Part shown: piece by piece, positions 1-24,608 of the stretch
How the letters are laid out: every line of letters starts with the position of its first letter
Numbering within the stretch: the stretch's first letter is position 1
NCBI GenBank assembly: GCA_025093555.1
Contig: JAIWNF010000056.1
Coordinates: 124,001 to 188,000, forward strand
Length of the DNA: 64,000 nucleotides
Reading direction: 5' to 3'
Origin: Circinella umbellata
Taxonomy: Eukaryota; Mucoromycota; Mucoromycetes; Mucorales; Lichtheimiaceae
Program-made: the position numbers and the translations under genes
Notes under the pieces: generated by a model
What the model was told of the DNA's origin: nothing
The model's database searches: none
What the model saw: only the letters and a program-made list of their open reading frames with translations

Positions 1-1915
1 TTCGATCACGACATAATTCATAGCTACTCCTTTCCTATTCCTTTACGTTGCTGGTTGACTGACTGTGATCCTTGATCTATGTAAGAGCTAAGAAGAATAC
101 CTTGTTTCTGGTATACCTGTTTTTTTTCCTCTGATGTTTTACATATTTACAAGGCAATGCCTTTTTTTTTAATTTGAAGTTACAAAGAGTCGTCGGTTTG
201 ATAAAGTCAGCTGAATGCCTGAAAATAACATAAAAAAAAGAATGTATTTTTGTTACGCAGTAGTATCCTAATCCATACTTGGTTGACATGGTTTCTTTGT
301 AATTGGATTCAATTCCAGCTTAATTTCTATTATGGTGTGTATCAGGGATAGTGAAACAAATATCATGTGTGCCTCATACTGTATCTTTATCTTAATATCA
401 ACTTTATGTTTTACTATTAGGGAGGGTAATCAATTGTGGTATAAGTATGAGAATGACTTTGACAACAGATATATAATATATACGTAAGCCACAATATATT
501 TCAATGCGTGCATATCCTTGAATCTGGATCGAAGTAAAGCAATATAAAGCTGACTACTGTTCTAGTTTCATAAAGATTTGTAGTAAGCTTATTTACGTAC
601 TGTATATGGTATGACTGCTGCAAGAAAACCAAAGGGGGTTTTCTTCGGCTTCAATTACGTAATCAATATGAAGAATATTGGCCACTTGATATAGTTAACA
701 CTTTATATTTCTTTTTAACGACTATATATAACAGAATATACCATTTATTATAGTCTTTTTTCTTTCTACAGTGTCTAAAACACAACTTTTTGAATAGTAA
801 TAACAACATTGTATCATCTATACTATCGTGTGTACGTAACATACTATAGATCTAATTGTATTCCATCATCGAGTGCTCAGATAGTATGACAATTAACGAA
901 TATGGTTTGGATGTATTACAAACTATAAAAGTATTAAAGTGGTACAAGAAAAACATGCTTGGACGATCTGCCCGAAAAAATGTATCTGCTTTAACAGGAT
1001 CAAATTGGCTTTCTTTTTATTTTGATGATAACACCTTACTATATAGTTCATAAGACTCGTGGTGCCTGTGTACGCATTACTGTCAAAAAGTTAAATATCA
1101 CTTTAACCCAAAATGTAAAAAAACTCTTTTTAAAGAATTAAAAAGATGACGATGATACAGTGAATGCAAGCGCAATATTACACCGTGCTCATTTGTCATC
1201 TTGACTCATATAAGTATATTTTTTTTTTGTAGGAGCGGTGTTGTCGCACCTTTTTATTTAACCATAATGTACAAGTATATTATGATTCATCTTCACATAA
1301 ACCCTATTTCTTTTAAAGCCAATGCCAAATATAAACATTACATTATTTTTATTTTTATCCCGATTGATCATATAAACATACACAATTTACTTCTAGTTGA
1401 TGATATGCATACCATGAAACAGCATTTCTGTATTACTTTGTTGTTTTTACTGCGCAACATTATAAAGCATTACGCATCGAACACCTGCTGTTAACATTAT
1501 TGTGTAACTAGGTAGCAGAAATCGGGTAAATAAGTCCGGTCGCCAAAATAAATAAATTTATCTATGATGATATATTGTGCTTTTCAATAGCTCTGATTAG
1601 TGTGATTAGACGAAATCCATTTGTTTCCAAATCATTGAATTTGAATTATCAATGATATGCAGGTACTTTTTTTTTGTTTTTGGCTAAAAATCAACGGTAA
1701 TAAGATGCTGTTTTTCAAGACAATTCGAAAAAAGGTTACAACAGCGCTATAATTAGAGGATTGCTGCGGATTGTAGGGAGTTTTTTGTGGTACAAAAAAA
1801 TATACTTTTTAAGTTCATTTGTTCTTCTTTAGAAACCGATTTTTTTTCTTCTTTTTTTTTCATAAATTAGAATCAACTGATTTTTCTTCTTCACGAAAAA
1901 TCACATAACCCATAT
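1..1915. other. Intergenic region upstream of ABCC copy 1
   Basis: No gene can be supported here. A block at about 840-1110 resembles, at low identity, blocks at about 8510-8640 and 9890-10000 upstream of the second transporter copy, so it looks like a relic of the duplicated unit. A 65-codon open stretch at 856-1053 begins at TTG and is not preserved as a frame in the second copy. A small hairpin (AGAAAACC/GGTTTTCT, 623-644) is present. The last 200 bp before the gene are T-rich, as is usual for promoters in this window. Confidence 0.5.
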
Positions 1916-7855
<5,940 letters not shown>

Positions 7856-10447
7856 AAAATCGCCGTAGTATCTTTTAATAATAATAGATAGAGAATTGTT
7901 TTTGATAATATACTTATAAACATTGTACCGTATCATATGTATGTGATCACATGTAATCTCAATTGAAATAAGAGAATGGTTCGTGTGTGCGCTCTCTTAG
8001 TAATAACTACTTGTTTCTAGCAAACATATTTGGAAGAAGTTAAAAACTGAAAGCTAGTGGAAACTATGCTGCAATTGATAAAAGTACTCTTGCTGTAAAT
8101 ACTATCATCACACAACAGCAACAAGAAACACCCCTTGTCATCCATTAATGACGCAGAAAATTCTGGGCGCCTATCCTTGAATTTGAAGTGAAATGAACAA
8201 AATAAGTGTGGTTGCTATTTTTTTCATTAATATTTGTAAAATGAAAGTTATACAAGTGAGTTTATTGTATATGATAATACTTGCAAAAAAAAAAAATTGA
8301 TGATTTTTTTTCGTTAATTGCAACTAATTATGTAATATGAATAACATCAACCACTTGATTTCTTTTAAACAACTGCATACGTATATGTAGCGGAATGTAC
8401 TACGTATTCATGTCTCTTTTTTTTTCCTTCAGTGTCTGCTGTAAAATGTAGACTTGTGAATAATGATTTAACGACAAATATATATCGTCCACCGTATGCA
8501 TCGAACACACTGTAGATCTAATTGGATTCCGTGAAGTCAGATACGTAGTCTAAGAATTAACGAGTATGGGTTGAATGTACGACATACTACGTATAAAATA
8601 TCAAAGTGGTGCGCTTAGACGATCTTCCGAATATATATATATATATATATGCGTTTGACTGGACTGAAACAGACTTTTTTTTTTACTTATTAAAGTAATC
8701 TCTCACTAATTCGGTACCCCTGGAGCCGATGTTTCGCTACGTAAATTGGATAGTATGTCTTAATTATGTATATATACTTAGTAAAACGCCGGTGATTTGA
8801 TAACCCCCGGTATCCTTTGTTGAACGTGTCCAAATATTTACAGAGGTTATGTATAGTATTTTTACTCTATTGTATATAATATAACTTCTTTAATTGATAA
8901 AATTATTAACACAAGCTTGCGTACTATACATCGTCTCGGCTCTTTTGTTTGTTTCAAATTACCTGACCCTTTTTGTGCAGTAAATAAAAAAATTTAAACC
9001 ATCCTTGTCGTGAAGAGAAAGTCGGTCAACAAATTGTTGGCAAGAATGTCTCTTTTCCGCAATTTCATAGGCATACTTCTTTCTTTTTTATATTCTATTT
9101 AATCTTTGAAACTTCATTATCACCAAACACGTAATTTTACCGTTGATACAATTTATCTCTTTACATATATATGTACATCTATAACATATTGAGACATGGG
9201 TTAGTGAAAGAAAATGAGAATATATTTTGACAGTATTTGCTTGTCATTGTTAAGATTATACATGGTTATACAAACAATTGATAAGTACCCATAAACAAAT
9301 ATTCTTTATTGACAATGGACGAAAAAAAAAACACATAAAAAGATTCCTATTTTTTTTTTGTCTCCACCAAAAATTTAGTTTAATGACCCGTCGTTCATAG
9401 AGAACTAATTTAAAAAAACCCAAACACTCCTGCCATGATTAATATGCGGAACAGGTAGTGAAAGTGATCTTATAGATTACTTACGATGTGATCACAACGA
9501 CAACAACAATAATAATAGTAATAATAATAATATTGATATGGAGTTATGTGGAAAATTATGTCCAATATAGCAAGATCAAATTTGTAACATTTTGTCACCT
9601 CTCCCTTCTTTTTAATGTACGTATACTCATATAGATTTTTAAATAGTTTTTATTTGCTTGGTGCTTCTTATGCAAATTATAACTAACAACTTCAGTCATT
9701 GGTAATAGCCAAATTGGTTAATTTCGCACATTAACTTTGGACCAAAAACCCTGTGGCACCGTTCTGTACCTACCAGCTGAGTATTTCGCTGAACTGGCAC
9801 AGACTCTTATATATTAAGAGTACCGGTTTAATGAAAATCACTGTATATATTCAACTTAACATTCCTTCGATGATCATAACTTACTATAGAGTTCATAATA
9901 CTACTGATGATGACAATAGCAATGTTATTACCAAAATATCAAGCATTACTAGTCAATATGTAAAAAAATTCTTTTTAAGGATTAAAAGGTAATTGATGGC
10001 GCAGGAAATCCAAACACAAATATTATTTCCCATTTTGTCTTCTTGGGTAATCCTAAACAAATAAAACATGTTGTATTATCTTTATTCTTATTCCACTTGT
10101 AGATAAAAACATGCAGAATTTAAAAAAGAGCTCTGTAATTCATTTTACAATATTTATGATTGTGTATATGGAAGAATCAAATATCTTCTTTTTTACTTTG
10201 TTGTAGAAATAAAAAGAAAATTTAGCACATAAGTTCAGTTTACTGCGAAACATGTATACATATCAGGCATCAGCACCAGCTGATATCATTTATGTGTAAC
10301 TAAGTCACAAGTAGTTATTCTAGATAGTCTTTGTTGCTGCTGCGGATTGAAAAGATCTTTTGTGGTACAAAAAAATTATTCTCATATAAGCCTGGTTTTT
10401 TTTTCGTAAGTTCACATTCTTCTTCACAGAAAACATATAGCTCATAT
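7856..10447. other. Intergenic region between the two ABCC copies
   Basis: No gene can be supported. It holds an (AT)n microsatellite at about 8629-8651 and an AAT-rich stretch near 9510-9535. Short blocks at about 8510-8640, 9890-10000 and 10290-10380 resemble sequence upstream of copy 1, but the spacing to the gene is roughly 0.9 kb longer here. This marks the region as the promoter-side part of the second duplication unit. A 79-codon open stretch at 9753-9992 starts at a non-ATG codon and looks fortuitous. Confidence 0.5.
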
Positions 10448-16354
<5,907 letters not shown>

Positions 16355-16375
16355 CGAAATGAAGTGTTTAATGTG

Positions 16376-16766
16376 TACTGGATTTTTAGACTGCTTTTGC
16401 GCATTGTAATTATTTTTTTTGCGCACTTGGAATTTTATTTTTGCGTACTTCACTAAATATTTTTGCACACCTCAATGTTATTTTTGCCCATTAACTTTTT
16501 TTTCTTTTACAAATAAACTTCCTTACAACGCTCAGCTATTTCAGAAAATATATTGTAATACATAGTTATTTCTTAATAATCTTAATATTCAATGCCGTTA
16601 TCATATATATTCGAGAACATTATCATTATCGATTTTCGGAATAATTTTATATGCGCAAAAATAAAATTAGGGTGCGCAAAAAAATTAATGGGAGTACGCA
16701 AAAATAAAATTCCAAGTGCGCAAATAAAATAATTACAATGCGCAAAAGCAGTCTAAAAATCCAGTA
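16376..16766. mobile_element. MITE-like foldback element flanked by TA (Tc1/mariner-style)
   Basis: A 387-bp non-coding element (16378-16764) is bordered on both sides by TA (16376-16377 and 16765-16766), as expected for a TA target duplication. The arms 16378-16449 and 16693-16764 are inverted copies of 72 bp with one mismatch that I can see, beginning CTGGATTTTTAGACTGC. Weaker inverted similarity continues inward for about 50 bp. Each arm carries five GCGCA-like words at 21-22 bp spacing (16399, 16421, 16443, 16465, 16486, mirrored at 16652, 16673, 16695, 16717, 16739). There is no ORF. It lies 23 bp past the stop codon of ABCC copy 2, so it is probably within, or replaces, that gene's 3'UTR. 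No second copy was noticed in the window. Confidence 0.8.
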
Positions 16767-17596
16767 ATTGAAGTACTTCGTAAAAAAGTTTAAAATAAAT
16801 AAGAAATATTAGTTGTACAGTATTTGGATAATAAATTATGTAAAAGAGAATAGGAATTTGGCTTGTGGGAGTTTTTATATTCAAGAATAGTGTCTGAAAG
16901 CACAGAAAAGAAGCCCTATAAAAGTTTACGAACATTTTATGCTCAAATGGAAACTATTTGTCATACTCAATGTCATAAATCCTCAAGGCATTTTTTTATC
17001 GACTGTTTGAATAATTAATAATATGTGCCAGTGATGAGGGATATGAATATGTATGTAAAACATTCATCATACGTACAAGTAAAAGAACATAAAGGTAAAA
17101 TAAATGTTATATGTAGCAAATAGAGATAAAAGTGTTATGGAAAAACGTAATAATAATAATTATAATATAGTAGTACTAATATATATCATGTCCGATAATA
17201 TTTTTTGAGATCGCGAACCTCATTAATGAATTACATATTTAAGATTTGGCAAAACAATTACTGTGTCCATCGGTTATTACAGTTGTACGTACTACTACCA
17301 TATAAGCAGTAGTAACAATAAGTTACAGTATACCTTTAACTGGGATAGATTATTAAATAAAAAACATATTTTATGATTTAAAACTTTACTGTAATTATTG
17401 ATGAAGAAAAATGAAAGAGTGGACTATTAAAGCAAGAAAACATGCGGTATATATATGTATGCATGTTTGGGTGTACGTACGATATGTGAACGTGTTGAAA
17501 ATTAAATGAGTATATAACTAAATTACTATGTAGGTTCTTATATTATCTTAATATAAATTATGTTTTTTTTCTGTATAATCGATGAAGTATTATTGA
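16767..17596. other. Intergenic region, nothing recognised
   Basis: AT-rich stretch between the foldback element and the 3' end of the Sel1-repeat gene. No coding, RNA or repeat feature could be supported. Confidence 0.6.
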
Positions 17597-20316
17597 TTAC
17601 GCGGCCGGCGCACTATGTCCATTAATAAACCCTGAGCACAAAAGGACATCATCACTCATACTCAAAGGTGATGATCCTGGTGATAAACAAACTTGGAATA
17701 GTAATCGTCTTAATCGTTCGTGTGAATTACGACATCCAGCTGTAATTATTATGACAACAACAAAAATCAGTTACTATTATTGCTTTTATAGCTATTGCTA
17801 ATATTCTCAAAGTTATTCTAATCTTACCTAAAGCTGCACGTTCAAACCAAACACTTGCTTGATGTAAGTCAACGGCGCAGCCAAGACCTCGTTCATAACA
17901 GTTACCCAAGTGATATGCAGCAGATACGTGTTTTTGTTCAGCCGCTTGTTTGAACAATTGAAACGCACCTGTCAAATCTTTTTGTACCCCAATACCATTT
18001 TGCATATGCATACCAAGTTTATCCATTGCTCGTGCGTGGTTTTGTGCTGCGGCTTGCTGATACCAATGAACAGCTTTGGTGCTGTCTTTTTCTAAACCGA
18101 TACCATTCGCATAGCCTAAATTTTTTGAACTTTTTGGTTTAGCAGACATATATAACATTTTGACAAGCGAAGAATAAACAATAACATACAAAAACCAAGA
18201 TTGCATTGAGCCCATGGATTACTTTGACGTGCTGATTTGTGATACCAGTAAACGGCACGTGCCGGGTCCTTTTTAACACCAAGACCTTCTTCATAACAAA
18301 AACCAAGTGAATTTTGTGCCAGCGCATTGCCTTGTTCAGCAGATCTTCTAAACCATTTGACGGCTTCACGTTCATTTTTTGGTAGCCCAATACCATTTCG
18401 ATAACAATATCCCAAAGATAATTGGGCTGGTGCATGATTTTCTTCAGCACTAAGATAATACCAAAATACAGCTTCTTGCTCGTTCGCAGTAACACCAATG
18501 CCATTTTGAAAACAGTATCTATTAAATATAATTAATAATTATGCTAGTTGTATAAAAACTATAAAAATATGTAACATTCATTTCACATTTGTTGTTACGT
18601 ACCCAAGAGAGTGATAAGCGAAAATATTACCACGCTCAGCTGAACGACGGTACCATTTGACAGCTTCTTCTTCATTACGTTGAACACCAATCCCATTTTG
18701 GAAACAAAATCCAAGATTATGTTGTGCTCGAGCATGTCCTTGGACTGCTGCTTTGCGATACCAATAAACACCCTGAGCATCATTTTTACCTATACCAATA
18801 CCATTTTGAAAACAGTATCTATATATCAAGTATACAATATTTTAATATAAAGGAATTTTTGTTAATTTTAGTAAATATTATTATAATTACCCAAGATTAC
18901 ACTGGGCCCAAGGATAACCTTGTTCTGCAGAACATTTATACCACTTGGCAGCTTGTTGAAGATCCTGTTCTAATCCAATTCCATCTTCATAACAATATCT
19001 ATTATAATAACAAAATACACAATGAATGGTAATTTAGATACATTAGTAAAGGAAGAAAAGGTAAAAAAAAATGGTGAGAATCAGATGATATGCAGAAAAG
19101 AGCCCTTGTTGTTGGGTATATTACCCGAGTGAGTTTTGTGCGAAAGCATTCCCTTGCTCTGCGGAAATGCGGTACCATTTAACCGCTTCTTTAACATCTT
19201 TCTCAACACCAATACCATCTTCATAACAATATCTGTTTTTTAAATCATTGATCATAGGTATGGTTGTTATTAAAAGAGAGAAAATTTTGAATTATAAATT
19301 CAAGTGTCTTGAAAATTTTATAATATTGATAACTTACCCAACATTATAAATGGCAACAGTTTCGCCTTGAGCAGCTGCTAGACGATACCATTTCATGGCT
19401 TCTTCTTCATCTTTGGCAACACCAAATCCTTCACCATAGCAATATCCGAGTATTCCTTGGCCCCGGGCGTTACCTTGATCTGCACTAGCTTTGTACCACC
19501 GGAAAGCGGCATGTTCGTCTTTTGACATTCCAATGCCGTCATGATAGCATCTTTTGTTTAAAAAAAAGTGACAAGTTAACACGAATAATTTTTCTTGCGG
19601 CAAAAATAAAGGAATAAATAAATCATAACTTCCTCCCGGTTTTTTTGTACCCTCCAACTCCTCTAATAACTAACTACTGGCTACTACGCGAGTGAAAAAT
19701 AAAATAAAAAAGAAACGTACACTCCAAGAGCATACTGTGCAGCAGCATTGCTATCTAATGTAGCAGCTTCAACAATCCATCTCATAGGTTCTCGAAGTCG
19801 GCGAACACGATCAGCCCATTCTTCTGCCTCAGCTCGATCAATTTTGACATTGGGTCTACCGTACTTTCGTAAAAATGCTAATCGAGCCATGGATAATCCG
19901 TCTTGATATCTTTTAGCAGCCTCCAAATAAAGACGTTCACTTTCTTTAAAATCTTTATCTACACCAAGACCGAATTCATGACAAAAACCCAATACACCAA
20001 GTGCTTGCGTATGTCCCAAGTTTGCAGCTCCTTTATAATAAGTGATAGCAAGACTTGGTTGTTTTTTATGTTCTTTACGACCAAATAAAAATTGGTTTGC
20101 AAGCTTAAATAGATGTTGTGATGCTGTTGGATTATCACCACTGCTAGCGGTTCCACTACTAGCAGTACTACTCATGTTTGTTGATGTTTTTGCTGATATT
20201 AACGACCGGAAGGAGGAGGTTTGTTGAGGTTTTTTAAATTGAAGTTTTGAAAGGAAAAGACGAGTTGAACGGTTTAATAAGAAAGAAAAAGGAACAAAAG
20301 AAGACGAAGGAGGCAT
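17597..20316 (-). CDS. Sel1-repeat (SLR/TPR-like) protein, 8 exons
   Basis: Protein of 666 aa made mostly of Sel1-like repeats, a helical scaffold class that assembles protein complexes (Hrd3/Sel1L and Skt5/Chs4 are known relatives); the partner is unknown. Exons on the minus strand: 20316-19721, 19550-19338, 19232-19125, 18998-18891, 18818-18603, 18518-18190, 18115-17828, 17739-17597. About 12 repeats of 36 aa follow the pattern YCYxxGIGxxKD-AxxWYxxAAxQG-AQxxLG. Most introns fall in the Gly codon at the repeat boundary, and exons 3 and 4 (108 bp each) and 5 (216 bp) encode exactly one, one and two repeats. The N-terminal about 55 residues are Ser/Arg/Lys-rich with no acidic residue and could be a mitochondrial presequence; a later Met (about residue 48) is an alternative start. 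The C-terminal 47 residues after the repeats are unrecognised. The exon 6 donor was chosen because it restores a full 36-aa repeat. Confidence 0.88.
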
Positions 20317-20908
20317 GGCCAGGTTTTTTTAAGGAAGTTAGAAAAAAGAGATAGAAAAAAAAAAGGAGACTAAAGAGTTGTATGCTATAATTACGGTAAC
20401 TGTGCGTGTGTTTTGGTTATATGGATTAACGGTAAGCAACAATGAGAGTAATAAATGATGTGATTGTATTAAATTAGGTGAAGTGACATTGACCACTGGC
20501 TCTCACACACTCGGACCCATATTTAGCTCACAGGGTTCGTGGGGCCCGTGTATATGTATGTGCCTATCTTGTCCATCATTCATGAATTTTTTTAATTCAA
20601 TATATTATTAACATTATTACTTCTCTTCTTTCGTCTACCCCCGGAAATCATCTGTCCTCCTTATTTACAGACATTATTACAGAAAAGGCATCAATAGCCT
20701 GTTGCATTTTTGCCATAAATGGTGTAAAGAAAGCGCTGTTTTAGTCAAGTTAATGAGATTTGCGATGATGATTGATATACAATATAAAAAGAAAAAGTAT
20801 ACTAAAATTAAACACATATAAATGAGAAAAAGAAAAAAAAAGGTGTGAGTTGTATATACTTAATAGAAGAATGAGGAGAACTTTTTTTTATAATGATGTC
20901 CATATAAT

Positions 20909-20934
20909 ATAGCCCCCAAAATCTCGGGGGCTAT
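20909..20934. other. Perfect GC-rich hairpin followed by a T run
   Basis: ATAGCCCCC pairs perfectly with GGGGGCTAT across an 8-nt loop (AAAATCTC), and CTTATTTTTTTG follows. The layout resembles a bacterial intrinsic terminator, but in a fungal intergenic region its role is unknown. Five consecutive C:G pairs stand out in very AT-rich surroundings. Confidence 0.75.
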
Positions 20935-21330
20935 CTTATTTTTTTGCTTATATTTATGACACATAAAATAATTATCGAGGCTATGTCGTGTTGAACAATT
21001 TCATGTAATATGAATGAAGCTATTGAAAAGTACACATGGTGTGGTAGTTTTATAAAGGCTACTTGGAAACAATGGTTATTATTCCTGTTGCCGTTGTCGT
21101 CGATGCTGTTATAGTAACCATAGTGACAGTAAATTGATTATAGTCAGTTTCAGGGGCGACGGATCCAAGTTCAGAAAAGAGAACGAGTGTATCAAGAGAC
21201 TCCTTTTGAAATATATAAAGCGTACAATAAATAAGGGGTAGTCCTTTTTTTGATACAATAAAATGTTCTTTGCCTAAGGGAAAGAGAGGGCGACTGCGGA
21301 TTTGTGGACGCGAGTTGACAAAAAAAAAAA

Positions 21331-21334
<4 letters not shown>

Positions 21335-21392
<58 letters not shown>
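21335..21392. repeat. (GA)n microsatellite
   Basis: Nearly pure GA dinucleotide repeat of about 29 units between the Sel1-repeat gene and the 3' end of MCC alpha. It produces a fake (SL)n open frame on the minus strand. Confidence 0.95.
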
Positions 21393-21395
<3 letters not shown>

Positions 21396-21724
21396 AAAAA
21401 AAGCGAAAAAAAAATACCACATTATCAATATTATATATAAGTACCAAATGTTATTAATCTCATTATGAATGGCAAAAAAAAATATTGTTACATATATGTT
21501 ATTAATGCAGTCCTATCCAAGAAGAAATACACGATCCTTTGAGCTTTTTGCACCTCGCAACAACAAATTAAACAATCGCACAAAAAAAAAAAAATAAACG
21601 CCCCGCACAAGCTTTTTTTGTTATTACCAAGTTATTCTTCAGATCAGGTGAAAAACAAACCATTATTTGAAATATATATTTTATTCGTTATATTTTTTCT
21701 ATCAAGTACATATAAATTTTCTAT

Positions 21725-24608
21725 TTACGCTTCATCAGCAAAAGTGACAAGACTCTTATTTTCATCTACCAGGTCACCAACGCCATATAAGACTTCACCA
21801 ATGGTGCCCGTCATGGGAGCCTTGATAACATGCTCCATCTTCATCGCTTCCAAAACTATCAATGTAGTTCCCTTTTCAATCTTTTGGCCTGGTGTCACCA
21901 GCACCTGGGAGATCTTACATGGCATGGGTGTTTTGACAGATCCGGTGCTGTCAGCACCCTTGGCACTAGCAATCACATAAGCTGGAGTAGCCAATTGTAC
22001 TTCTGTACGTCCAAATTCATCAAACACTGTTACTTCATCACCATCCACTACTACATTACTTTTGATATGTTTTTTGTCAATGCTCGAGACCAGCTCGCCT
22101 TGTTCATTGTATTGTCCTTGAACATCTTTGTATTCTTTCAAGACACTTCCATCCTGTTCCAAAACTTTAATATCAATGAGATCATCGCCATTTTTGGAAG
22201 TAATTTCAACATTATATTGTTTATCGTTATCCTTAGGATTAACAAATGTGATTGTTCGTGTATCTTTCATGTTTAATCGGAATGATTGGTTCAAAGTAGC
22301 CCAAGGATTATAGGGATCCTTGACATTCACCTGGGTATTTGCAATTTCGCTCAATCGGATGGCATTAGCAGCTGTAGCCAATGTTTCTGGACTAGGTGGA
22401 GGTGATGGCTTTAAAAGGTCTTTTTCGTAATCTTGGATAAATCCTGTTTCAACTTCACCCTTGATGAATTCGGGATGTTCCGCAACACGTTTGACAAATC
22501 CTATATTGGTTTCAAGACCGACAATCTTGAAAAGAAAAAAAATAAGATTTTATTATTTAGCTATCATTTGTTAACGTTTAAGATCTATTGTAGTACAAAG
22601 AACACACAGAATTTTTTTTTTACCTGATATTGTTCCAAAGCTCTTCTAAAACGACGGAGTGCATCATTTCTATCCTCTCCGCGAACGACCAATTTAGAAA
22701 TCATGGGGTCATAATGTACGCTAATTTGATCTCCTTGAATGAAGCCTGTCTCGACACGAATGTCCTTTGATGCTTGTGGAGTACGCACACTGAATAAATT
22801 ACCTGTATCAGGAAGGAAGTGACTGTTGTGTAATATTGAGTTGTTTTAGTACATATAAAATGAGTACACTATGTTTGTCTGAATTTGTCCTCACTAACTC
22901 ACTTTGAAGGATTTTCGGCATAAATACGCGCTTCAAATGCGTGGCCACGTAATTTAAGTTCATCTTGCAACATCGGCAATCTGTTTCCAGCAGCAACCTA
23001 ATATTTTTTTCGTTGTGTACAGTTTCCATTATCAATACTTTTTCCTTGTTAATTTATGTATCTCTTTTCTTACCTCTAACTGCCAATGAACCAAATCAGT
23101 ATCTGTCACCATTTCTGTTACTGGATGCTCAACCTACAATTTATACACGCATATATAAATTATACCGTAATTAATCCATGTTCCTCTTTTCTATTTCTAG
23201 TATCCTGTAATTTCTTGTTTTTACCTGTAAACGTGTGTTCATTTCCATAAAATAAAATTGCTTATCCACGTTATCCATAATAAATTCGACTGTACCAGCA
23301 TTTTGGTAATTAACAGCACGTGCAGCAGCTACTGCCTTTGCACCTAATTGAGCACGGATCTCTTCTGTTAAACCAGGACCTGGCGCTTCTTCAATAACTT
23401 TTTGATGACGACGTTGAACGGAGCAGTCTCTCTCAAACAAGTGAACGCAATTGTCTAACTTGTCAGCAAATACTTGTACTTCAACATGTCGAGGACGTTC
23501 CAAGTATTTTTCCACAAGGACTTTATCATCACCAAACGATTTGATGGATTCACGTTTCGATGATTCTAACATTTCTTCAAATTCCCCAGCGGTACGAACG
23601 ATACGCATACCTTTACCACCACCACCTTTAACAGCCTTGATCAAAACAGGATAACCAATTTTTTCAGCCTGCTCCTTTAAGAATTTAACATCTTGGTTTT
23701 CACCATGATAACCAGGAACAACGGGTACGCCTGCACGTTCCATAATATATTTTGATTCACTCTTGGAACCCATGGAACGCATGGCATCACCTGATGGACC
23801 AATAAATTCCAAACGGTCAGCCTTGACGCGATCTGCGAAATCGGCATTTTCAGACAAGAAACCGTAACCGGGATGAATAGCCTATTTTTAAGATAATGCA
23901 AAATTAAGTTTTCATTTCTATAGATTGACTCATGGATATGCATAATATTATAAAGAAGTGAGTTTATTGTATTCTTTTTTACCTGCGCACCGGTCATATG
24001 AGCTACGTTCAAAATTTTATCAATACTTAAATAACTTTGAGCGGATGGTGGTGGGCCGATTAAAAATGCTTCATCAGCCTATAATCATTATAAAATAATT
24101 TCCGTATGAGTTTTTTATTTCATCCTTCTTTCCTTCTCCTTGCTATATATATTACTAACCATCTTGACATGTTGTGCGTTGGCATCTGCTTCACTGTATA
24201 CTGCAACTGTCTTGATACCAAGATCTTTGGCTGTTCGCATAACGCGACATGCAATCTCACCTCTGTTTATAATAATCATAATAAAAATAATACAGTCATC
24301 CATTTGATCAGTCATTCTCACTTTTTTCTTCGGTGTTCGTATTGTAATAAATCTATCTATAAAACGTGTTGAAAAATATACTTGTCGTTACCTGTTTGCG
24401 ATCAAAATCTTTTCAAATAATGGATTTCTGCCTAAAAAGAAAAATTATGATTAACAAATAAGATAATTAGTGTTTAGATCTTTGGCATGTGATTAAGAAA
24501 TAGCGTTTTGGAGAGGGACGCGAAATATTATTTACTTGAATAGCATCGGATAGATCCATAAAGAGATTTAGAAGGTGTTCTTAATGTATATAACCGCGTT
24601 TGAAACAT
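21725..24608 (-). CDS. MCCC1: 3-methylcrotonyl-CoA carboxylase alpha (biotin-carrying) subunit, mitochondrial
   Basis: Biotin carboxylase/biotin carrier subunit of MCC, which carboxylates 3-methylcrotonyl-CoA in leucine catabolism in the mitochondrial matrix. Exons: 24608-24536, 24431-24392, 24262-24160, 24078-23983, 23881-23225, 23133-23074, 22997-22903, 22822-22624, 22525-21725; 707 aa. Residues 1-24 form an Arg/Ser-rich presequence ([15 protein letters not shown]...). The biotin-carboxylase domain starts with [14 protein letters not shown] and contains the ATP-grasp loop [24 protein letters not shown] and [14 protein letters not shown]. The C-terminal biotinyl domain has EAMKMEH, with the biotin-accepting Lys at 670, 37 residues from the end as in this family. 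Similarity along the BC domain favours MCC over propionyl-CoA or pyruvate carboxylase, and there is no carboxyltransferase domain. The ATG was chosen because it alone gives a presequence in frame across intron 1. Confidence 0.93.

Larger units (their letters stand above)
20317..21724. other. Intergenic: Sel1-gene promoter side and MCC alpha 3' flank
   Basis: No gene seen. It contains a GC-rich hairpin (20909-20934) and a (GA)n microsatellite (about 21335-21392), both listed separately, plus several A or T runs. Confidence 0.6.

Noticed and set aside
856..1053. 65-codon frame that looked like a transposase scrap
   Set aside because: Starts at TTG and is frame-broken in the homologous block near 8540; kept only as a relic finding.
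18190..18200. Upstream GTTTTT donor for Sel1 exon 6
   Set aside because: It shortens one repeat to 34 aa; the GTATGT donor six bases downstream restores a full 36-aa repeat.
21725..24608. Alternative call as propionyl-CoA or pyruvate carboxylase
   Set aside because: No carboxyltransferase domain, and the biotin-carboxylase wording and 37-residue tail after the biotinyl Lys fit MCC alpha better.
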